This document shows positions 27,001 through 42,000 of a stretch of DNA of 64,000 bases, one piece after another (positions within the stretch are counted from its first letter, which is position 1; every line of letters begins with the position of its first letter). Origin of the DNA: Rhyacichthys aspro (Eukaryota > Chordata > Actinopteri > Gobiiformes > Rhyacichthyidae); the NCBI GenBank assembly GCA_036850595.1, contig CM072168.1, positions 17,289,982 to 17,353,981 of the forward strand, in the 5' to 3' direction. Under the pieces are notes generated by a model. It worked only from the letters and a program-made list of their open reading frames with translations. It made no database searches and was not told where the DNA came from. The position numbers and the translations under genes are program-made.

Positions 27001-30000
27001 GCTTTAAACTATCTGTATTTGTTCTGTCTATATTCCCAACTGTCTAAACATTTACACTTTGATATCATGCGTAACGTATAAACCCTTGTTGTTTCACAGA
27101 TAAGCCCCACAACCCCATGGTGAACGCCGGTGCTATTGTTTGTACTTCACTGATAAAGGTAAATGTTTCTTTTGAGTGTGTTTTATGTCTTCCTTTCAGT
27201 GTCTTAGAAATTCTGTATATTCTGCTGCTTTATCAGGCAGATAAAGTGAAGGGGAATGTAAATATTGTCAGCAGATAAGACTCTTTAACATAGTCTAATT
27301 AACCTATACTAAAAAACCAAACGGGACTGACAGTACTGCAGTGTTTACCAGATTAACCACCTCAGAGCTACATCTGTTTTTAGTTAGTGGTTTCTGTTAC
27401 TCAGATATTTATGATTCTTGACTGAGGATTTGTAGGTCATTACCTCAGTCTACTGCTATTGGGGCTTGTTGTGGTGATTACGACTTGATCTAATCCTTCC
27501 TGAAGGGCACTTATCAGCCTTAGCACACACACTCTTATTGGCCTCGGCTGAAAATAACCTGGACGGGGGAGAGCAAGTCAAACGCAGGTGTAGCAGACCA
27601 GCCCGAGCCTGTTCTTGTAGAAGGATAGACAGTCAAATAGTATCACCTCAACTCTGTGCCCAGAGTTTGGTGGCACCCGGTTTAAATCCCTCTCAGGTGG
27701 TGCATGGGCAGATTGTCAGTGAGCCGGATTAACAGTGAATTGCATGCCATCCGATCTTGTGGTGGCAGGGTTTAAACCAACAAAGAAAGAGCCAGCTTTG
27801 AGTAAATAAATGTGTAGGAAATAATAGATGAAATATCAATATTATTAAAATTGTTTTATCCGTCCTTTGTAGTAAGTAACACATTACTCACTAATATATA
27901 AGTGTATTTTATCTTTGCTGTTCATTTTTGCTTGCTTACAGATTTTGTGTTTTATTTGTGCCTCTTCTTAAAGTTATACTCAATAACTGTACATTGATTG
28001 CATTTGTGTTGCATATTAGTTAATGAGCAGGGAAGTCTAAAAGCATGGTTTTGTACTGCAAGTCTTTAGTCAGGCCCAGATTTTGTCCCGGTCTTTTTTA
28101 TTGTTGCATTCTCATTGGTGTCGTATCAATGCTCGGATGTGTCATTATTAGACCACGTGTCTTTGAATTGAGAGGAGTGGTGCATTTACAAAGGAATGGT
28201 ACAGTGGACGATTTCAAAATGACCCTCGCTGCATCTGAAGAGGGATCTAGCTTGATAGCTGTTTCATTTTGAAATGTACTGATTTCTGAAAAGTGGCTGG
28301 TAACATCCACTTTTGAGTCTAAGGCTCTGTGACCTGCATGTTTGACATGTAACATGTGTCTCCACATTTCCTTGTGTAAACATGAGATTCACTGTCATTG
28401 TCAAAATACTTCACACCCAGTCAAACCAGTTCTGCATAATAATATATGTATTAATCCCTCAATTTCCTTGTGAATTATTAGAATAATTATAATTTAAGCT
28501 TTGAAGTTGATTATAGACAGTTGACACTTGATACAAAGGCCTTCTTATTTGCTTAACATAATGTGACAAACTTTTTGTATGAAGCATTTAAAACCATATT
28601 AACTATCATTGTGTCATCCTACAATGGCTTGGACTGTTTTTCTTAAGTTAATTTTTACTGCAGTAGTTTATATGTGCCTTAGAACCAGATTAGGCTTTAG
28701 ACTGAGATTAATGAATAATCTAGTCATAAAGACATTCAAACATGAGCTTTTGGTTGAAAAGTGACCTTAAACCACCTTAAGTGGCTTAAAATATGTTTGT
28801 ATAATGTCTAATGATGGGATGACACTTTTTCATTCACTTAGACAAACATATAATTCAGACAAACCTAGAATCAATTGGTGGCGCATTGAGTAAATATAGT
28901 ATAATATAATGTAGTGTCTAAATGAGGTATTAAGTAATTGCACACAGTTAAATGTAAATATACACCGCTTTTCCTCCGAGTGGGATGACACGAGTCAGAC
29001 TGGCACTGTTTGGTTCATGTAATCTCTGAAGTGACTTCTGTTTCCATAAGTTACTGTACAGTGCTGGAAAAAACAGTGGAAGATTGTTTCTGGTTTATTG
29101 ACTAGTTTCCTACTTCATGAGAGCAGCAAGACACTGACTCTGTCCAAAACTAAAAACTTATTGTTATTCGCCATTGTTTCTTCTTTAATTAGTTATATTA
29201 ATATAATACAGATTTATGTTTCACCATACCATTTACTGTTTCACAAGAAGGATTCTCTATTGTCCAGGAAACAGACTGTTCAGTGCCACTCTTTGGAAGG
29301 AGCCTACTGAAGTATTACAGCACAGTTCACTTATTTAAGAAGCTTTATACCTCTTTTGACATTCAAAACTGATCCAACCCGTACCACTCCAGTGGAAACC
29401 TAACCATAGATAGTTGTAACTATAAAGCAAAAAAAGAGCCCAAAATGCCCCTATTTCTCCAGTTCATTTACATTATGTTTATATTTAATGTAGATTTACC
29501 AAACCCTATGTGCAAGGAGATCTCATTGACACAAATATATTTTCACCAAATGGCCGCTTTAACATTCTGCCTGTAGTTATTCTCATTTGTAGAGCTCAGA
29601 AATTCAAAGACATCACCTCCCAGTCCTTCATCACTGTGTGTCTGTGCACATCCTCATCTTCACTGTGTCAACGTGCCGTTTTCATTTCTATGACTGTTCA
29701 GCCGTTGGTCCAGTTGCGCAGTTAAACTTGTGAGGGAAGCTATGGGACGGTTGCCTCTGCACTATGCCCCAAACTGTTGTTACATGGTGCTTGAAGGCTA
29801 CATGTTGTTGCTGTTTTTGTATGTTGCATATTTTCCAGACTTAGGAACAGTGGGAAATAATGACTGCTGCTGCAGGTCAAATGACGTTGGTAATTTTTTC
29901 TTCCTTTTCCATATCTATCTCCTCGCACTCTCCCAACCTCCCCCAACCCTCCTCTTCTCTCTCCTCCAGTCAGCTCAATATAGATCCCCATTTAGTGACT

Positions 30001-33000
30001 CTTTAACACTTCATCATTTTTCTTTGTGCACAGATTAGTGTAGACTTTACAATGTGCCATCATATTTACAGATAATATAAGTAAAACTCTTTCATTCTTT
30101 TATTTAATTGGAGTATGTTTTAGCAGCACAGACAATGCATGTGTTTTTTAAAAATAAATGGAGGAAACTGGCAGAATCAACAGAGCTAAAAACCCATAGC
30201 CTGGCCAGACATATTCTTCCTTAAGTGCAATTTCCTTCTGGTAGAAATCCTGTCGAACAATTATAACAGTTCAGCTAACTGCTATGCTCCTCTGATTGGT
30301 TGTATATCAGTCCAGTTGCATCCAGAGGCAGTTATTGTGCGTCTCTTCGTACTGCCGCCTAGAAATCCAACTTAAATCCACAGAGAACAGACTTTGTATT
30401 GAATAGAAAATAACTGGAATGGCTGGCCAGGCTAAATAACATGGATATTTATTTAGAGAAAGTCTGTTACTCTTTTCTACCATTGCCTCTTTGTTCCTAC
30501 AGACTCTGCACAGATGACATACATTGACCTACAGTAAAGAAGCATACACAAAACACACACCAGCAATATTTTAACCCAAAATATCAACGCTCTGCACTCA
30601 CCAACAGCTCTTTTTGTACACACACAAAGGGCAGGTATAAAAAAACAGTGATATGCCATGATGAGACACTGGCTAACCTCTGGTAATGCACATAACGTTT
30701 ACTAAATCTCCCTTAACTCCAAGATACTTTCCTCTCAGTAACCTTTTTGCAAGCCAATATTTCATTTTTATCTACTTGTGTCCTCAATCAAGTTACTTGA
30801 TTACAAAGTCTATTCACATTTTCTGTTTCTGTAGTTTTTAATTTGCCAGCAATAGCATTTTCATTTGTGATGCTCTTGCTCTTTGTACATCACATTTTGA
30901 AAAAGCTGTTCTAATGGCTTTATTTTGTTTCTCTCCTCAGCAAGGTGCAGGCACAGCAGAGAAATTCGACTATGTAAGTGATATCTGTGGTTTACATTTG
31001 ACACATCACTGTAAAATTCATTATGCATATATTTAACTTTGTATGTCTTTGTCGCCACTTTTTTCTTTTAGGTCATGAACTTCCTGAAAAAGATGGCGGG
31101 AAATGAATATGTCGGTTTCAGCAACGCTACGTGAGTCTTAGTTCAAATGAGCTCGGCTGTTTCCTTCGCCTAAAAGTCAGAAGATAACGAGTTAGGAGAA
31201 GAAGAGGTGGAAAGAGTCTGGCTTCGGGATGCACCCAAATTAGAGTTGTTTTTAATTAGCTCCCTTAGTGCCTGCTTTTTTGCCTCTCAAAATTTCAAAT
31301 CAGTGCATAGAACATTGTTTACCAGAAAACATCCCTGAGAACGCTGTCTCTGAGGCGCCCTTATTCTGTCGACCGATCAGCAGAGATACGTGCACGTCAT
31401 TGTCACCAGTAAACCAACAGCTCTCTGTATTTTGTTTTGTTTGTTGAGTCAAGCTATAAATGAGGGCAGCACAATATTAAGAAAACACGCCATATACAAT
31501 AACAGTTTTGAAAATTAAAATAACTTTATGACTTACATTTGAATGCCCGCCTTGCTATGGCATAAGATGAATCAAACTTGAAAATATCTAAATATCCAAG
31601 CCTTTAAATATTTCTTATTATAATTTCCACTGGTTTTGCTATTGTCACAAATAGTAATTTACACTTTTATGGCTCAGATTGAATATTTGTCACATGGAAA
31701 ACTATACTTTTATTGAGATACAAGTATTTCTCAACTATATGAGACTGCACTTGTTGATAATGCGACATATTTGCAATATATAATGCAGCACAATTATACA
31801 TAAATTATCGTAATTTTGACTTTTTTGGCCTATAGTTTTTCTTTACTAGTTTTCCAGTTGTAATGGACAGACGCCAGAATAAAGGCGTTAATTCAGTGCT
31901 GTCTGTTTGTTGTCTGCTTTACTCTGACGACAGACGCTCACTACCTGCCCGGCTTGTACATTTACAGACGTGACCTCCATTTGAGAATAACTTATGATAC
32001 AAAACTATTTTGGTGTGAGACTGATATTCCTGACTTTACGTCTTAGGCACGTGACACGACCTCCTTTTGCGTGTTGCACATAACTTAAGATTCAGAACTA
32101 TTTTTGTTTGGCATTGCTATTACTGACTTTACGACCTAGGCTGGCAGTGTATGAAGTCATGAAGCCGTATGTTGGATTTAAAGCACATCCATAACTTTAA
32201 AAGAGCCCGTTTACAAATATATCCAAACAGTTGTTGGCAATACCGTTATTTATTCAGTGTAATTATTGATAGAGAAAGTGTATATCTATTTGAATGGATG
32301 TATATGATAAGCTCTGGTGTCCATAAATAAACTCTGGGTTAATGTTGCACCATCATCACATGACAGGAGCGCTCTGGTTGTACACCGCACACAGAGGGTG
32401 GGGCAGTGGGATTCCTTCCTCTGAGCAATTAGTGAGTTGTCTTTGTGTTGGCAGATTCCAGTCCGAGCGTGAGTCAGGAGACAGGAACTTTGCCATTGGC
32501 TACTATCTGAAAGAAAAAAAGGTTGGTGACCATGAGTCACTGTGTTACTTTTTTTTTTGTTATCTCTGTTTGTCTTTCAGAACAAAGTCGACTGTGTGTG
32601 GCGTTTTTAGATTAGATGGATTTTTTACAGCTACGCAATAAAGTTAATATTGAAAGATGTGTATTTTCAAACATTATGGGATTGCAGCTGATTGATGCTC
32701 ACCTTGTGCTCTGTTTTTCTGCAGTGTTTCCCTGAAGGCACTGACATGACATCTGTGTTGGACTTCTACTTTCAAGTGAGTGCAGCTGGGATTTCTCTCC
32801 TGTATCATATTTCATCCTGCATTAATTTTTCATGTCACTCATTGGTTTCCTGCTTTTTTGCCCTTGTTTCAAAGGTGTTTAAATCCCAAAACAATCATGG
32901 AGATCTCCTTTGATGTTTACTATGGATTTAGGCCATGTTCACATGCACAAGAATATTTTTCCCAAGAGATATTTTTCAGGATTATTGAGTTATTCGTTTG

Positions 33001-36000
33001 TTTGTAGTCTGGACTGGACAGTATCAAAGCTTCTTGTACTTGTTTGATCTCCTCTGAAACTGCCATAGGAGTAATTGAATCACTCTTTAGTGTTTTTGTT
33101 CTCCTTTTTCTCTATAAAATGCTGTTGGGACATATTTTACTGCAAATGAAGATGATAAAAGTCAAGCAAAATGCAAATGATGCTCTGTTAATGTCAAGAG
33201 TCTTTTTCAAAATCTTAAAAGTCACTGAAACATCTGAAAAAATAACATGGCTTTGACATCTGTGTGGTTTGGTTCATAAATATTCAGCAGTATCTGTATT
33301 GACTCAGTTTAAGGAACTCATTCTGGAAAAAGAAATACTTGGAAACTGCTAACGTCAGGACTTTGTTGGACAATAACCCTTTAATAATGATTTTGGGATA
33401 AACATGATCAGTATTATGGTCTTTTTTGAGCCACCTCTGTTTTGTTTTGCTTATTTATACAGTTATGCTCCATTGAAGTGACCTGTGAGAGCGCCAGTGT
33501 CATGGCCGCTACCCTGGCTAATGGTGGGATCTGCCCCATCACGGGTGAGCGGGTGCTGAGCCCAGAGGCGGTGAGGAACACGCTGAGCCTCATGCACTCC
33601 TGCGGCATGTACGACTTTTCAGGACAGTTTGCCTTCCATGTAAGTCTAGTATTTTGAATTCTTCTTTATATCCAGTGAGGGCTTCTTTAGGTCGAAGAAG
33701 ATTCTCCCATGAGAATCTTTTTAGAGTGACAGTCTCTGAGTGACAGTTCTCCTCTGGCCAGCCAATCTCATTAACTCTGCACTTTCCCTCCTTAAAATGT
33801 GTCTGAAATCCTTTCCTTTCCAGACATTATGCAGTGGTTCATTTCTCTGATTTGTTGGCATGTCTATCCTATGGCTCCAGTGCATTTTGCATTTGCTGTT
33901 ACTGATCGTTGGAAAACCATCTTGAATTTACACAAACCACACTTATTCTTTGATTAGAATAGAAAAAGAATTAGCACGGCTAACCAGCATACAGTTCTCC
34001 AAACCCAGGCTGCATCTCCTCCACTTAAAGAAAATACATGACCTGCATAAATAAAACCCTGCACGCTGATACATAGGTGTATGCTCTGTGTTTACAGAAG
34101 ACACAAACACTGAGGTATACATTACATACAGAGGCTAATATTTGTCTTCACTGTTGCAGCGTGAAGTGTGGAGATTTTATAAACAGAACAAGCAGAGCAT
34201 GACACGGTCTCTGCCTTGAGCTTATAGTAATGAGCTTCATTTAAACATTTTGCAGTATTTAACGTATATAGTCTGGCATTTTTCACAAGGGACACTATAA
34301 GATCCTTACAGGGACTTGGAGTAGGCACATAAAACTTTGTCCACTAGCTTTCTATCTTTAGAGTTGATCATTGTCAGCACAGCTCCAGTTTGGAGAAGCA
34401 GACAGGAGTAATCACTCAAGCGTTATGTAAGGCTGTTTTTATCACTGCTTTTATTCCTAACAAGGCTTTTAGAACTTCAAAAGTGTTTTTTTTTTTTGTT
34501 TTGTTTTTTGTTACATAGAAGGTGTTTACATGCACTTTTCTTTTTATATGACTGTTTTTTATTTTCTTCTTTATTTATGTAATATCACAGGCAGTATAAT
34601 ATTTTAAATGTTAAGCATTTAAAATCCATTTTGAATTGGCTCAATTTACAACAGTACATGGTTTAGTGTGGCATTGCTCTTTCCTGTTTTTCAAACTGGG
34701 AGTATGCTGACAACTGTATACTGTAGGGAATGTTTTTTTCTTTTTTGGGTTAGCATTTATGTTTTGAATGACGTAGCAGTGTAATACTTTTGCACCTGCT
34801 TTTAGAGACAAACTTTTTAAACAAAAATGCTGAAAGTTCAGCTCAAATGAACTGAAAACAATGTATTATTGATAGTGCAGAGTCTTGATTGGTGCAGCCT
34901 TTGCTTTTTCAGCTTTGGCCCTGTAGATAAACTGATAAGAGCTTATGCAACCTGTTTTCTCTGCTGCAGGTCGGATTGCCAGCCAAGTCAGGAGTAGCAG
35001 GGGGCATCCTGTTGGTCGTACCCAATGTCATGGGGATTATGTGTTGGTCGCCTCCACTGGACAAACTGGGCAACTCTGTTCGAGGCATTCAGTTCTGCAC
35101 GGTAGGACTGACAAAATCTAGTCCAGTTTTATTTAAAAAGCACAATAAAATACACACAATTGAAACTATTTAAAAAAACACAACACAGTATTCACTATCA
35201 AGATCCCAGCCCCAATCTACACTGGGTTTGTTTCGTATTTGACTTTTTGTTCACTTTTGTTTTGTCTAGGACCTGGTGGAGCTTTTTAACTTCCACAACT
35301 ATGACAACCTGAGGCACTTTGCAAAGAAGCACGATCCTCGCAGAGAAGGAGGGGACCAGCGGGTAAGGATATAAATAATCATTTTATGTAGAAAAACAAA
35401 ACACACATCACCGCTGTCCCATCGTTTATCGCCATCTTTCATCAAATGCTCCGAGAGTTCACATTAATATTAGCTGTTATGACTTTTGGCCAACAACATG
35501 CTGGAAAAACCAATAAGTGCCAGTAAGAGCCACTGTCTCTTTGTACTCTGGCTTTGTTGAGTTATGTTAATTGTTGCTGCAAGTTTGTTCAGGCTTTTTG
35601 TACATAGTTTTAGTGGTTAAACCCTGCCATACTTTATTCAACTTGTTTGCTCAGGTGCTAATCAAAAGTAAAGGGTGAACAGTTCAAACAGGTAGTAGTT
35701 CTAGCTCACCACAGAATCAAATAAACCTGAATGCAGTTTTACTAATAGACATAAAGTAGTGAGTAGGCTCTTTTGTAAAATATTTACTGGATAAATTGCA
35801 CAGGAGACTTTATTATTTGGCCAAACCTATACACTTGCACATGTCCCAAATCTCTAAACTAGACTTAAGTAGTGTGTGTTTTTGTCAATAGATGTTGGCT
35901 CCTACAGAGTCCAAACAAACACAGACTAATTTCTTATTGGTGTTCGATTAATCAGCAGCAAACCTATGGGCCCATGGATTACGAGAGTCTGCAACAAGAG

Positions 36001-39000
36001 CTAGCTCTGAAAGCCCCTCTTTGGAAAAAGGTGTCTCCCACTGAGTCGCACCAGGACAGCTCCACTACAGTAGTCTATAGGATGGACAATGTCGGCGAGT
36101 GCAACTAAAAAAAAAAACCCAAGGAGAACAGCCTGCCCCTTCTCTCCACACGTCTCACCTGACCCCCTCCTCCTCTCACAACAACAGCACCCTCCACTAT
36201 TTATTAAGCTTATGTAGGGGATTATTTATTGTGAAGCGGTTACTGTGTGGACAATCTGGGGAGCTTTTGTTTGTTTGTGTTATGGGGAAACATGCCAGAG
36301 GAGCTGTCACTTCACCGGAACAGGAAGTGATGTATTGTACAGTGTCTGCGGCAGTCTCTTTATTTTACCTTCAAAATATTTAACGCTTTTGTACTCGTTT
36401 TGAACCAAAGCCCAGTGCTTAAATGTGGAGACTACTAACTCTAACCATAACTACTTCTAATAGTCACTGTAGCTGACATTAAGGATCCAACTTGAATAAC
36501 ATACTCAGTGCAGCTAATGCTTTGTGCTTGAATGGTTTGGAAAATAGAAGTTAAGCAGAAGTATTAGACTAACTACTGTGCAGTTGTTTTGCTTTTAAAA
36601 TCAATATGCTGGACCTTGACTTGAGGAGAATTTAACCCAGAAACAGTGTGCAGCAGTTACAGTCTATTTACTGTTTGTGCTAATCCTTTTGTGCTGTTAG
36701 ATGTCTGACATTTACTGCACATTATACATGCACCTTTCTTTTTGTGGTGAAAACCGTAAAGACGTATCAGCCTAAAGTTGTCCTGCTTAAAAAAGGGGGG
36801 CGAGCATGTGTTTTTATTGCAGTCACTTGATATGCAAGAGAGATTTTTAAGACTGCACCTTCACTTAATGCCTTTAAGGATAGATATAGCAGAGAAGTAT
36901 GTAGGTGCCCTAATCTGAGGATATAAATAAGAAGAGGTCAAGAAAGTGGCCATGTGACGGTGCAGTTTATTTTGTGCTGCTTGTCTGGTCACATGAGAAG
37001 AGTGAGAGTGGCCTTGATTATTCGGCCAATTGTAGGAAAGTGAAATGCCAAAGATTTATTTTAAGGTCATGTAACTGATGGCCTCACAGTTGTTGAACTC
37101 TAACACGATTTAACCTCAACAGAAATGACGCACCAAACTCCCAAAGCTCAGGACAGATGTGATGTGGCAGTGGAGGCCCACAGTCCACAGCTGAGTGGAC
37201 GGCTGCTGTGTGTTTTGCTGCTCTGTGTGTTTGTTAGTGACGTCAGAGAGGCGTGGTGTGTGTTTATTGATACAATCTCTCTTAAACATCTGATAAGAGC
37301 TATGTTAATACAGGCTGCAGTCCAAAACCCTGTAACATAAGAGTCTGCATGTTAGTTTTTGTTTTATGACTGTTACTGTTTCAAAACCAAGAAGTTTTTG
37401 ATTTTACAAAAGCTTTAAAGGAAGTGAGGCGTTGTGTTAGATTTGAAGGCCTTAAAGCTGCAGCTGAATGAGGTCATGATGGAAAAAAGTGTGAGGTGTA
37501 AGTTACTTGTGCCAATGCTGGCAAAACAGAGCAGTGGTTAGATGTGTAATGGAGTTGTGCTTTATGCCTTGTCCACACTTAGATGGGTATCTTTGAAAAT
37601 CTTTTGACTTTTTTGGCCTTCTGTTCTGTTCACTCACACTTTTGTTTTAGATCACAGAAAACTTTCTTCTAGTCTTTTTTCTGTCTACACTTGCTCTCAC
37701 TTGCACTTTGACATCTTATATAGACATTAAGGGCGGCCATGTTACCAGATATTCTGACTATTTTGAGTTCAACTACAGTTTTTATCTGTTTGTCTTGTAG
37801 TTAAACCAGTTAGACCACATTCTCCATAGACATTAATAGCTTAAATAAGCATGTTGTTTTCCTGGCACAAGTGTATTGTTTATCGTTCTCCTGTGCCCTG
37901 GTGAACTCATGACAGTGTTGATAGTTGTGAGGCGTGGACAGTATTTCATAAACCGCTCTTGAGAAATGTCTGTTTTTCAAAATACCTGTACGTGTGGACA
38001 AGGTCTGAATCAGGTGTTTATGACTTTGTTCCTTTTAATTTTGTCATTCACAGTTTTGTGAACAGCAGCTCACGAAACTATCTCAGTTCAGGGTCCAGTT
38101 AAAGTCAGTGTAGGAACATAGGCTGAATGAAGATGGACTCTCCCAAAAGTGAAGTCAAAATAGATGAACGTATAGCTCAGATCAACATTTCTTTAAGATT
38201 CTAAAGTCACAAAGAAGTAGTGGTAGTAGTAGAAATATTCCTGCTCCAGTTAAAAGAAGACTCTTAAGTGTGGAAAAAAGATTGAGCAATATGAATAGAC
38301 AGCTTGTTGCTATTTGCTAAATGCAACAAAAAGCCTATTCCAAGTGGCCTTTCTTTCCCAAAGCAATCAGCAAAAACCATCCTCCTAAAACTCCTCAGAC
38401 ATCAAATACAATCAAGGCAAACAAACTAATCTTTTAAATATAAAATGTCTGCTTAATAGCCGACCAATCTGTTAAGAACCAATGCATTTAGGATTATAAA
38501 GAATCTTATTTTGGCTTCACTTTTTGCTGACCTGCTCCATCTCTAATTTTGAACCTTCTCTTTGGACCATATCACATAGTCTTCATTTACAAAACCTTCA
38601 CAAACTGTTTCTTTGAACATTCACCAGGAAATGCTTTTAACATGTATGTTTTATTAAGTCCTAACATGTGTTACATGTTTGTTGTGGTGTCAGGGGGATA
38701 AGGTGCTGAAAGCTTTATAAATGTACAGGTAAAATCAGGTGAACTTAAACTTTCCATATTACGACAGTGTTTTTTAGTTTCTCATAATCAGTATTGCGCT
38801 GTGAGCTGATGAATGGGCAAAGTGCAGATGTATATACAGCAGCTTTAAGTGTGAGTGGGTCTGAATGTATTGGGAATAACACTTAAGGTGATACACTCGT
38901 TCATTTTAGCTGATGCCTGAGGCTTCTTAGTCTGAGGAATCTTATTGGTGTTTGTTGCTGAGTTTGACTTGAGTGAATCTAAGAGACTGCTGCCAGAGCC

Positions 39001-42000
39001 AATAACACCCAGTTTTTACCTCGAGTGGGGTTTATGTTGATGATTTATCTGTGTTTCTTTGTCACATATTGTTTAACGGTACCATGTATTCAAAAGCCTC
39101 TTTTCTCTCAAGTGTCATTAATGAAAATCTAGTTAAATACTTTATCATAGGGAGTTTTTTTTCTGTGATTTGTAAATGCCAAATCAATTGTGGCCCATAA
39201 AATTGATGTGGTCCAATGCTGTCGTTTTCTGAGTAGTGTCTTAGTGTTGTTTTGTTGTTTCTTCCCATTTTAATCAATGTCTGAAGTGGATATTTTACAT
39301 TAAATCCCCATGAACTGCCAGCCAACGTCATTTGGACGCACACATTTCGGCTGTGTTAAATGCAGTTCTGTCAGAAGCAGGGAATTGTAGATATGTTTTT
39401 TAAAGTGGTAAACAGTGACCCAGTTTTCCTCAGACAGTGCGTTGTAGTCGTCGTCATCGTCTCTGCTGCTGCTGCATCATCTTCATCATCTTCTCTCAGT
39501 GTTTAACCTCACCTCAGTGTTTTTTCGTCACTGACCTATTTCTCAGTATCAGAAGTGTATCTACTTAAATCTCGTTTCTAAGAGCTTTAAATCACACACC
39601 GGCGCTGAACTTTCTCATCACCAATCAGTATTCACTCTTGGCTATTCATTTTTGCCTTGATAAATCCCAATCCTGAACAAATTGCTGCTTAATTTGTAAA
39701 GAAAACAAATCACTTCAATCACACTGATGACAAAGGGGCTTTTGAATGACAGGTTTCTGTAAAAATCATGTATCATTTACTCATCATTCATTCACTGTAT
39801 GTTTGTAAAGTTTCCTGATGTCTTTTTATGTTAACCCTCTTGCATGCATTTTATATGATTTTACAATGTCTTATTCCCATTCAATAACCTGTTTTACTTT
39901 GTTTTTATGACTGTTTCCCATATTTATCTATCTGTAGATTTTGTCCCGGGCATGGATTTATTGTGACAATTTAGGGTACCACTTTACAATAATGCTCAAT
40001 AGGGATAGTAAAAAAGATAGCTCATTTATTACATTATTATCAGTCAATGAAAAATGACAAATATGGGTTTCACCATTAGTTAAAGAGACAGTATTTTGAG
40101 TAGATGAGATACTTGTGATAGTATAGTAGTCACTAGAGTAGGTAATTGTCAGCACAGTGCAGGTTTGGAGAAGCAGACAGGAGCAACACAGGCTTTGTGT
40201 AATGTATGGCTGACAATGGGACCAGTGACAATACTTTCTTTTACTATCAGTGCAAGTGTGTCTTACATAAAAGGCTGTTACATGCATTTTTTTCATCACA
40301 TGACTTTGTTTTATTCTGTTCCTCATTTATACAACCTCAACACATAGCACTTCTCTGTACAAGCACCTCAATGTGGCCTTTCACTGGAGCAGTATAATCT
40401 AAGGACCAAGCATTTAAAATGAGTCGTTCAGGGTTTTTTAGCTTTTTAAACTGGGCAATACTGAAGACAGTATAAACTATTCCTTTTTAGATGAAGTTAC
40501 TGTGTTTTTAATTTGCAAACATGTACTTTATCTTCCAAGAAGTGAGAAATCTATTATACTTTTTTTTTTTTTACAAGAGGCTCAATTTAACAAGTTCTAA
40601 CTCACATATAAATCAAAGACCATACATTTGTTCAATGTTTGGCAATGAAATGGTCTCATTAATTGGCCTCATATGTGCTATAAAGGGCTTTTATAGGGCT
40701 TACAACTGTCTTTTTTATAAACTAATAATAAATCTCTTGCAAAGGAGCATTATAGTAAAGTGGTACCCAATTGAGTAATAAAAATTTGAAAAAATCATTT
40801 CATCACACACCGATGACCTTGGAAATTCAATGGTCTTTCTGATTGTATTGTAGATTTTATCGTTTAATGGAATGTGAAGCTAATGAAAACCATACATTTC
40901 CAGTCTCATCGTCGTCGCCCCTTAATTTGTTTTTTCATTTTTCTTGTACATTTGTATGTAGTATATAAAATGTCCTGTCTGCTCTGAGGAAACTGTGTTC
41001 CTTTGGCTGTAATGGAGCTGCAGATGTGAACGTATGATTTATTTGCCTTGGTGTCACGTGTAAAGAATCTAATAAAGTACCATTATCCATCATGTATTTC
41101 TCTGTGACCTCATGTATCATCCACTCAGGCGACAGAAACGCCGTGTGATAACATCTGAATGAGAGCCAGCAGAAGGGAACATTTCATCTTTGGTAATGGA
41201 TCATGCGACACACCCCTCTCTGTGTTAACCTTCTGAAGTCGAAGCTAGATTTTCCTGTTTTTGTGCAAGAATGCTGTAAAACGTCAACTCTTGAAATTCA
41301 CGTTGGATTAAACCCGATGTTTTTAGTGGCACTTTGCAGAATTTCATTTAAAGTCAGTCATTTTGACAGGGGTCTTTGAGGCACTCCGCAATAGTAATGC
41401 ACTTAATTCCTGCAGTAGGTAATTGTCAGTGCAGTACCAGTTTATTGCAGACAAGGACATGCATTTGTCATATGACCCAGAACATACTATTCCTTTTGCA
41501 GAAGCACATGTGGCCTATGTATAAATATATATCATATCATCAAAATAAAGATGGAAGTAGTTTAATGTTATGTATGTATATAATTTGAATGGCCCTATTT
41601 AAAGCAGTTTAAAGTCTCTCTTGCATTGCTACCTTAGGAAATATATAGTCTATACAACATTTGAGAAATCCTAAAAAGCTGTGTTGGACCATTGAAGGGA
41701 GGAGCTTTAAGAAATGTCATTAACACTCCAAATGAATGTAGTGTTACCCCTCGGAGTAAGTTTCTACCATCTGTGAGATATACTGTATGTACTAAAAGTG
41801 CTATTACGTTATAACATCATAACAGAGGATGAACAGGATGTTTCTGACTAACAACATTATTCTAGTTAAATGATCATATCAGACCTGACATAGTGTAGTA
41901 AAGGAGCTAGACATCAAGCAGATGCAGGTTGCAAAATGATAAAACAAGAATAAAACAATAACATTCAGCTCGCGTTAATTCCGCTGACATAATGAGCCAA

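Noticed and set aside
27538..27790. Possible second tRNA-derived SINE (ggtttaaatccc near 27679)
   Set aside because: The B-box deviates at key positions and I could not find an A-box at proper spacing.
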